This document shows, one piece after another, positions 57,546-64,000 of a stretch of DNA of 64,000 bases. This DNA comes from Cladorhizidae sp. MBARI D1340-BT2. Taxonomy: Eukaryota > Porifera > Demospongiae > Poecilosclerida > Cladorhizidae. The stretch covers positions 19,735,490 through 19,799,489 of the forward strand of contig JAQNBH010000014.1 of assembly GCA_028752905.1 (NCBI GenBank), read 5' to 3'. The position numbers were made by a program, and so were the translations under genes. Position 1 is the stretch's first letter. Every line of letters begins with the position of its first letter. The notes below the pieces were generated by a model that ran no database searches, was not told the origin of the DNA, and saw nothing but the letters and a program-made list of their open reading frames with translations.

Positions 57546-58243
57546 GCACTGCCTACGAACTTGTCGCATAGCCAGAGAAAATGCTGCTTTGAGTCTATCA
57601 GCGACCCCTGTTTTTTCCCCACTCTTCTTTTCCACCCCTCTCGCCCAAAGGTTGCAGACTGTTTGGGGTTAGTGGGCAGTTTCATAACTAGCACGCACAG
57701 AGATTTTCAAGTCACAGGAGATTTCCAACTTGGTCGGTGAATGTCAGTTCGAGGTCTTGATGATTGCAGTGTGAATCATACAGAGACATCTAAGCAGTAG
57801 GGACTAGTCGTGCAAGGCGGCGAACACCACAGGGCTCGCCTCTATCTGCAGACCACCAGGTCGGCCATGGAGAGTATCACACTTGGGAGTCCTCTGTTCG
57901 TGGGGTCTGGGTGTGATTGATAGACTGCTCGGGATAACCCTGGTGTGAGCTAGAGCAGCTGAATAACCTTTTTTTTATGGAGGGACTGACGTGGCATGGA
58001 AGCATCAGGGAGGGGTACCATCTGGAAAGCTAAGGAGCGGGCCCCTTTGTGGTAGTGCCTGGAAGGTCCCCAATTGTAGCGCTAACCTCCCTTTGTCACT
58101 TCCGCAGGGTTCGGTTATTAAGGCGGAGCATTAGGGGGAAACCGAGCATGGTGCTCTGACAAAGGGACGAAAGGCTGGTGATTACATCGGTCGTGCCCAG
58201 GCTTTGCGGGCAGGAAGAAGACGACAATTATTCTATTCATTTA

Positions 58244-58278
<35 letters not shown>
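58244..58278 (+). rRNA. 18S rRNA 3'-end fragment
   Basis: AAGTAAAAGTCGTAACAAGG followed by TTTCCGTAGGTGAAC is the end of 18S rRNA, identical to the animal consensus as I know it. It lies in sense orientation right after family 2 and right before a truncated family-1 copy at 58,279. Confidence 0.93.
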
Positions 58279-58596
58279 AACACTGTGGAGCTCAAAGGGG
58301 AAAAGGGAATGATACTGTTTGAGGTGGCATCTGCGTGGGATATGCTGGTCAAAGAGAGGGAGTCCCAGAAGATATCCAAGTACAGCGAACTAGCAGCAGA
58401 CCTGCCCCGACAAAAGTCACAGTACAGGATCACAACGGTGCCAATAGTATTCGGAGACTTGGGGCCGATAGGTAGCATGAAAGCCCAGGCAGGGATCCTG
58501 AGGGAAAAAGGAATCACAGATTTTATAGCCAACGGACAAAGAGAAACCCTGTACTCCTTGGTCAAACTAATCAAGAGACACATGACGGAAGAGTGA
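58279..58596 (+). pseudogene. LINE family 1 endonuclease fragment, copy D
   Basis: Open frame: NTVELKGEKGMILFEVASAW, ISKYSELAADLPRQKS, VPIVFGDLGPIGSMK, ending MTEE and TGA. Matches the C-terminal 105 residues of copy B. The upstream protein is absent through 5' truncation. Confidence 0.83.
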
Positions 58597-58957
58597 ACTC
58601 CCTCAAGCCAGCACCAAACCCATATGCAAACAGTGAACCAAAACCTGTGATCACGCACACATATACACCTATTCATTAATGTATTTGCTCATTTTGTACC
58701 CACAACACCTGCCACAAAGCGAAAAGATGAGCTCAAACAGGGAGACGGGAGAGGGAAAAGGGTAAAAGTGAAGGGCCAGCCAACAGCCACGGCAGACAAA
58801 CACGAGGAGGGGCAAAGCAAAGCAAAGGGTTAGACCTAACCTTATACTAAGCAGTCCGCCAAACATAGAGGTACTTTATCTCCCGTGCCGATCGGCCTGT
58901 AGTCCAGCAGACAATACTGCCTGTGTGCAAAATAAACAGGGGCCCCCGTTGGGCAGT
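58279..58957 (+). mobile_element. LINE family 1, copy D (5'-truncated)
   Basis: It starts inside the endonuclease region directly after GGTGAAC of 18S and ends at ttgggcagt (58,957), followed by GTAAAAGTCGT (58,958-58,968). The same 3' boundary as copy B at 51,709 fixes the 3' end of family 1. Confidence 0.83.
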
Positions 58958-59223
58958 GTAAAAGTCGTTCTTGGGTATGTAGTTCTACCTCAACGTCGAC
59001 CCTGGGGTGAACAGGGGTGTAGATTTGTCCGCACTTCTGGCCAAGTAATAACTGCACCTCTACGTGGGGTAGCTTCCCGTGTAGTTGTATGCAGAGCTCC
59101 AAAAGATCAAGGAAAAGAAAGGGAGCTCCTACCCTCCAAGGGATACATTGGCGAAAAGGGTGAAAGGAACTCAAGAGTTTGCATCTCCTCCCGGACGAGA
59201 CGGCTGTCCTATGCCTAGTGGCG

Positions 59224-62200
59224 CTATGGGAGGTAGGGTGAGCAGTGGTGCGAGACAAGCTGCTGGACTATTCTAGCGTATCCAATGGACACCTCAGTTG
59301 GATGCTTCGCTGCAAGAAATAATCAAAGAGGCTAGGCCGAGGTCATCGGCAGCCTCAGAAAAGAGACTTTCCCTGTGAAGAGAGTGCCACCCCGAGTTAA
59401 ACATGACGGTTGGTGCGATCGCTGCAAGGGTTACAAAGATTCTGAAGAGACAGAAGGTAGAGCAAGTAGACCCTCCACCCCGGGCTGGGGCCGGGTCCAC
59501 GGAGAGAGTTGTGGCACGAGTACCATCAGCTCCGATGAAACAGCCGCCGATGAGCGGGAAGAACAGAGCTTGAGTGTTGTTTGTGATGAGTCCAGTTGTT
59601 GACACTGATCTTAGACGAGAGCTCCAAACCGAGTTCGAGAGGCAGACTGGGTGAAGGGATGAAGGCAGTTTTGAAAATCGTTCAAGGATGCTCTGCAAGG
59701 GTATCTGGAAGAACAGTCCCATAGTGCGAAAGGTTGACGAGGAAATGAGGAGAATGTGGCTAGATGGCGAAAACAGCTCCTGGCGACTCAACTATCTAGT
59801 TTATGCAGGTTCAGTTGTGGTCTGCCAGAAGTCCCGGAAGCCTCGGCTGGGAATCCCTCTGGGGCAGACTAGTATGAGAATCAAAACTGCTTTAGTCAAC
59901 GAACTCAGAAAGCTGATCGTTTGGTTTACCTGCGAGGTCACTAGATGCTCACTCATGCGACGACCCACAATGAGACAGAAGAGACTGCCGGTGCGGCTAA
60001 GGAAGATGTTCGGTAATAAGACCTTGTAAACCTGAATTGAGGGCGTGGTTGGAGAACAGTAAAGGTTTGTTGAAGGTCAAGGACCTACAGCTTAGACGCA
60101 TGAAGAACAGGGAAAGGGAATGAGGTGAGAGACTGCAGTACCAACTGCACAGCCCTCGTTGTCTCATGGCTGGTGGGAGCAGCGTCGGTCCGAGTAGGAG
60201 GCTGAACAAGTCGGGAGTGAATAACTTTTGGAACGGAATTCTCGGTAGAAAGGGTGAATTTGATCTGCAAGACAGTTCAGTATCGGTCTAGATCAAGAGC
60301 TTGAGTCATGTTACTAATGACCAAGACCTTTATGAGTGTGTAAATGAAGCTACCTGGAGTAATGTCGTAGCAAAGGCACGTGCGTGGAAGGCAGCAGGCC
60401 CAGATTTTATCTCGGCCTTTTGGTGGAAGTCCTTCCCCGCGGCAGCGTCGGGACTGCATGAGTTAGTGAGCGAGGTGATCCTAAGGGAAAAGGAGATCCC
60501 CCACTGGTTGATAGCTGGTAGAACAGACCTGGTGCGCAAGGATGGTTGCCAGGGGAAGCCGAGCCAGTAATCGGCCCATCACTTGGTTGAATACGAGTTA
60601 CAAACTTTTCACTCGCTTGCCGACGCGGATTCTCGAGAATCACGTAAATGAGAAACTGCTCCTTCCGATCGAGCAGAAAGCCCTGCGAAAAGGCAGTCGA
60701 GAATGTATTGATGCCCTTTTGATGGACTCCATGATCGTGCAGGAAGTGACTCGCAAGAGGCGCAACCTGGCTGGCGCATGGATAGACTACCAAAAAGCAT
60801 ATGATAGAGTGCCCCACGGTTGGCTATTTAAGGTGCTTGAGGCAATCAATGCACCCAAAGTGATTGTACGAGTGCTTGCCAACGTGATTTCAAAGTGGAA
60901 ATCCGTATTCAGCTTGGGATTGGGACGGGACGCGGTTCGGGTCCCCATGGTATTTAAGAGGGGGATTTGTCAGCGGGACTACTTGTCACCTTTGCTTTTC
61001 GCCCTCTGTATTGCACCTGTGTCACACGCGTTGAAGAAGCAGTTGGGAGTGCTGGTCTTAGGGCACAAATCTCCCACGTCTTTTTCATGGATGACTTGAA
61101 GGTGTATGCAGAGGAACCGAGAGACTTGGAGGGGTTGATACGTAAAGTGGAAACCGTGTCTAGGGCAGTGGGAATGGAGTTCGGACTGAGAAAGTGTGCT
61201 GTGGCAGATATAAGAAGAGGACGTCTTGTCAATGCAAGAGATATACTCCTGCCTGATGGTAGAGATATAAGGGCACTCACTTTAGGTAACACGTACAAGT
61301 ACCTTAGTGTCGAGCAGTCATTGAAACCGACCGACGTAAGATCAAGTAGAGACTGGCTATGACGTATTGCAAACGATTGCGCAGGATCTGGGAATCCCGC
61401 CATAACTCCAAGTCAAAGGTGCTAGCAACGAATGGGTGGGCAGTTTCTTTGTACCGATATTTTTTTGGCACCATCAAGTGGACAGAGAGCGATTTGATCC
61501 AGCTTGATCGCCTAACGCGGAAAATCCTTATGCAGAATAAGTGTCATCACGCCAACGCATCACATCGTTGGAGAGGCTCTACCTTCCCAGGGGGGCTGGG
61601 TGCCAAGGTTTTATCGGTCTACAAAACTGTTGGGAGAGGGAAGTTGTCTCGACGGCGGTGTATCTGGCTACTTCCAAGGATCTGCATTGCAAGGGAGTGT
61701 TTCAACACCAGTTGCTCCTCGAGGGTGAGTCGAGTTGGAACTTCTTGCATGCAGCGGAGGAGGTACTAGAAAGATATCAGGTGCCCATTTCGTTCAGAAG
61801 AGATGGAGCTATGAAGATGGGCACTCATTCTCACCACAGAGAGCGTCCCAAATGGTGTGGGCGGCCCAGGAGGAGCTTGCAAGTGAACACTTGGAGCAGA
61901 AACTTATTCACAGAGTGTATTCCAAACAGTGGCACATCAAAGGTATGGACGCACTAGCCACACACTCCTGGCTCAAAAATGGAAGATTTCGTGCTGAGAC
62001 CGAAGCACTGATTGTAGCGGCACAAGACGGCATGCTCTACACCAAGGCATATCGACGGGTGCTCAAAGAAAAGATTTCCGAGGAATGCCGACTCTGGAGG
62101 AAAGAGCCGGAAACCATTGGTCAGTGCTCGCCGGGTACACCGAACAGAACTGGACCTTCCACAAGGAACGGCATGACCGAGTTCTCTATCAAGTGTTGCG

Positions 62201-62404
62201 GGCACTTTGCAAAAGTTGAAAGTGACCTTGTCAGACTCTCTCATGTGGAGGGACGGAGGCTGGAACGGTGTAGGGGTGGCAGAAAATGCTGAAGGAAAAC
62301 TGACAGTAGATATCATCAGTCTGCCTACTGATCGCAGCATCAGCGAAAGGCAGCCAGACTTAGTGTTATTATTCCGGAAAACCCGGCGCATAATGATTTT
62401 TTAA
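59224..62404 (+). pseudogene. LINE family 2 ORF, copy 2
   Basis: Close relative of copy 1 with different lesions. The reverse transcriptase has WIDYQKAYDRVPHGWLF, VFKRGICQRDYLSPLLFALC and FFMDDLKVYAEEPRD, showing the uninterrupted text where copy 1 carries the piggyBac. GMEFGLRKCAVADIRRGRL and NTYKYLSVEQSLKPTD follow. The finger region is damaged (CRLWRKEPE, second Cys lost). The endonuclease keeps the PD motif (ERQPDLVLLF) that copy 1 has lost, and breaks at the TAA near 62,402. At least six frame changes. Confidence 0.84.
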
Positions 62405-62609
62405 GTGGCATAGGCCTGGGAACCTCTTATTGTGGAAAGGTAGCAGGAGAAGAAGAGGACTTACCGAGAGCTGGCTATCGACCTGGCCACTGCGTGTCTG
62501 GGTTAACATGGGTCACTGTCATATTTTTAGTGATCAGCGATATGGGGTCAGTGGGCAGTTTCACTTTAGTTTGTAAGAACTTTCCCCAGTGCGTAAAACT
62601 CTTAGTGTA

Positions 62610-62965
62610 TTTTTAAAGGGTTTTTTTCATTCTTTCTTTTTTTTCCTTCTCATTTTTTCTTCCTTCTTTTTTTCCCTTCTTTTCTTTTCTTCTTTTTTCC
62701 ATTGTTCTTTTTTCCCCTTCTTCCTTCTTTTCCCCCCATTCTTTTCTTTTCTTCTTTCTTCCACTTCTTTTTCCCCCTTCTTTTCTTCCTTTTTTTCCTT
62801 CTTTCTTTTTCTTCTTTCTTTTTTCCTTCTTTTCTTTTCTTCTTTTTTTCCCTTTCTTTTTCTTTTTTTCCCCCCCTTCTTTTATTTCCCTCTTTCCCCC
62901 CCCTTTTCTTTCCCTTTTTCCCCCCTTCTTTTCCCCCCCCTTCCTTTCTTTCTGCCTTTCTTTCT
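62610..62965 (+). repeat. Polypyrimidine tract, family 2 copy 2
   Basis: Same character and flanks as in copy 1 (57,200-57,545). Its preservation in two diverged copies suggests it belongs to the element or was acquired once before they split. Confidence 0.9.
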
Positions 62966-63217
62966 TCCTTGCACTGCCTACGAACTTGTAGAATAGCCAG
63001 AGAAAAAGCTGCTTTGAGTCTAACAGCGACCCCTGTTTCCCCCCAGCTATTCTTTTCCACCCCTCTCGCCGAAATGTTGCAGACTTTTGGGGGTTATCTT
63101 GGCGTGGACAGAGCCTGTATGGCCCAAAGAAAAAGGGAGGGAAGAGGAGAGAAAAAATGGAAAGAAGGGGGAAAAAAGATCTTTAGGACAATGAAGGCTT
63201 AACCTCAGTGCATCGTA

Positions 63218-63757
63218 GTGCATCTTAGCAGACTTACAATACCCCATCCTATTCAAGTTATCTGTAAGGGATCTAGCCCCAGTTATCGCCAAGTTGGATC
63301 ACACCGGCAGCCCAACGAGACCTTTTACGTCCCACAGGCAACCCGCACAGACGGTCTAGGGAGCCTCCCAAGAGGGGCTCCTAAGGCTACTCGCCTGCAA
63401 CTCCTGGGGATATATGCTGTCGCCTTCTAGCGTGGATTCTAACTTAGAGGCGTTCAGTCATAATCCAGCAGATGGTAGCTTCACACCATTGGCTGTTCAG
63501 CCAAGTGCAAATTCCAAATGTCTTAATCGATGGTTCCTCTCGTACTGAGTTGAATTACTATTGCAATGACACTTCATCAGTAGGATAAAACTAACCTGTC
63601 TCACGACGGTCTTAACCCAGCTCATGTTCCCTGTTAGCGGGTGAACAATCCGACACGTGGTGAATTCCGCTTCACAATAAGAGCAAGAGCCGACCTCGAA
63701 GGATTAAAAGAAACGTCGCTATGAATGCCTGGCTGCCACAACCCAGTTATCCCTGTG
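63218..63757 (-). rRNA. 28S rRNA 3' fragment (partial)
   Basis: On the minus strand it starts at CACAGGGATAACTGG and continues through CGTCGTGAGACAGGTTAG, CAGTACGAGAGGAACC and GAACGCCTCTAAGTTAGAAT to near the 3' end of 28S. It overlaps the first fragment only over about 130 bp and differs from it at many sites, so the two are separate rRNA pseudogenes. The left border is approximate. Confidence 0.92.
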
Positions 63758-63758
63758 C

Positions 63759-64000
63759 AAGCACTATCAAGACGTTCAAAACCAGTGTGCATCCATGAGC
63801 AGGAAACAGCTGGATATGGCAATCCTGGGGCAATTAATGGCAAACATTTATGATGAGGACATGGTAGGGAAGAGATCGGACCATGTTATAGCACAGAGGA
63901 AGTCTAGGTTGGCCTTATTTCACAACGGTATGCGCATCTGTAAATTCACCTTATTGATGCTGCATGATGTTGGTAAATACAAGGTCACACGAGTACCGTG
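63759..64000 (+). CDS. Unnamed protein fragment, runs off the window
   Basis: An open frame of 80 codons begins right at the 28S border and is still open at the edge. It reads SRKQLDMAILGQLMANIYDE, RKSRLALFHNGMRICKFTLL and MLHDVGKYK. The HNGxxICxxTFxFLHxIGxxR style reminds me of uncharacterised, probably element-borne proteins that are repeated in cnidarian and sponge genomes. I cannot name a domain. Its start is not visible; it may be an interior exon. Confidence 0.5.

Larger units (their letters stand above)
51721..58243 (+). mobile_element. LINE family 2, copy 1
   Basis: Flanked by the 18S 11-mer GTAAAAGTCGT on both sides, with 18S continuing only on the right. Order: 5' untranslated part, N-terminal ORF, reverse transcriptase (interrupted at 53,712-55,207 by a deleted piggyBac), CCHC finger, restriction-like endonuclease, then a long 3' part. 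The 3' part has a polypyrimidine tract (57,200-57,545) and a structured-looking GC-rich tail ending gacaattattctattcattt. The block 56,806-56,945 is repeated at about 57,677-57,795 around the pyrimidine segment. Without the piggyBac it is about 5.0 kb. Confidence 0.83.
58969..63210 (+). mobile_element. LINE family 2, copy 2
   Basis: Starts TCTTGGGTATGTAGTTCTAC directly after 18S GTAAAAGTCGT, like copy 1. It contains ORF, polypyrimidine tract and part of the 3' region. It then leaves the copy-1 sequence near 63,100 and ends against the 28S fragment near 63,218, so its 3' end and 18S flank are missing. Confidence 0.8.

Noticed and set aside
57121..57740. Phe/Ser/Leu-rich ORFs that look like membrane proteins, and Lys/Glu-rich minus ORFs
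   Set aside because: Products of the polypyrimidine tract read on either strand. The same applies to 62,589-63,202.

Overview
The window is animal nuclear DNA, most likely from a sponge (demosponge type); a cnidarian is less likely. The evidence is short GT-AG introns of about 50-90 bp, 18S and 28S rRNA sequence of metazoan type, ZMYM-like hAT transposases with TTF zinc fingers, P2X7_C, ZU5 and BEN domain fragments, and abundant minisatellites. There are no operons or bacterial signals. Nearly everything recognisable is a mobile element or its wreckage. Likely host genes are few: a terminal aminopeptidase exon, a ZU5 fragment, a BEN-domain gene and an unfinished reading frame at the right edge.

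Layout. 1-11,300 holds at least seven unrelated minisatellites. The first is interrupted by a 2.8-kb hAT (2739-5581), and a 0.7-kb deleted hAT lies at 8210-8931. 11,300-18,340 is mostly unassigned apart from the aminopeptidase exon. 18,340-23,400 has a LINE fragment, a third hAT and an antisense ZU5 fragment. 23,403 to about 34,900 is one decayed hAT broken by two later insertions. The first is a 2.3-kb palindromic element with mirror-image P2X7_C-domain gene copies (24,078-26,369). The second is a 5.7-kb Ty3/gypsy-type LTR retrotransposon (28,638-34,377) whose integrase lies upstream of reverse transcriptase, the Gmr1 order. A nearly intact piggyBac (35,055-37,460), a pogo/Tigger-like remnant (38,473-39,057), a Tc1-like remnant and the BEN gene follow.

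45,053-63,757 is an rDNA-derived block. Two degenerate 28S fragments lie on the minus strand at its ends. Between them are two families of LINEs with a restriction-like endonuclease, resembling the R4/Dong group. Short pieces of the 3' end of 18S rRNA sit exactly at the LINE junctions: before a family-2 5' end (47,228-47,274), between family 1 and family 2 (51,710-51,720 and 58,958-58,968), and after a family-2 3' end (58,244-58,278). The simplest reading is that both families insert at the same site in the last part of the 18S gene and have piled up on each other. One family-2 copy also carries a deleted piggyBac in a TTAA site.

All element genes carry frameshifts or stops except the LTR gag-protease frame. 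The piggyBac transposase has a single stop. No element here is clearly autonomous. I had no search tools, so family names rest on motifs I could read and boundaries on visible repeats and target-site duplications.
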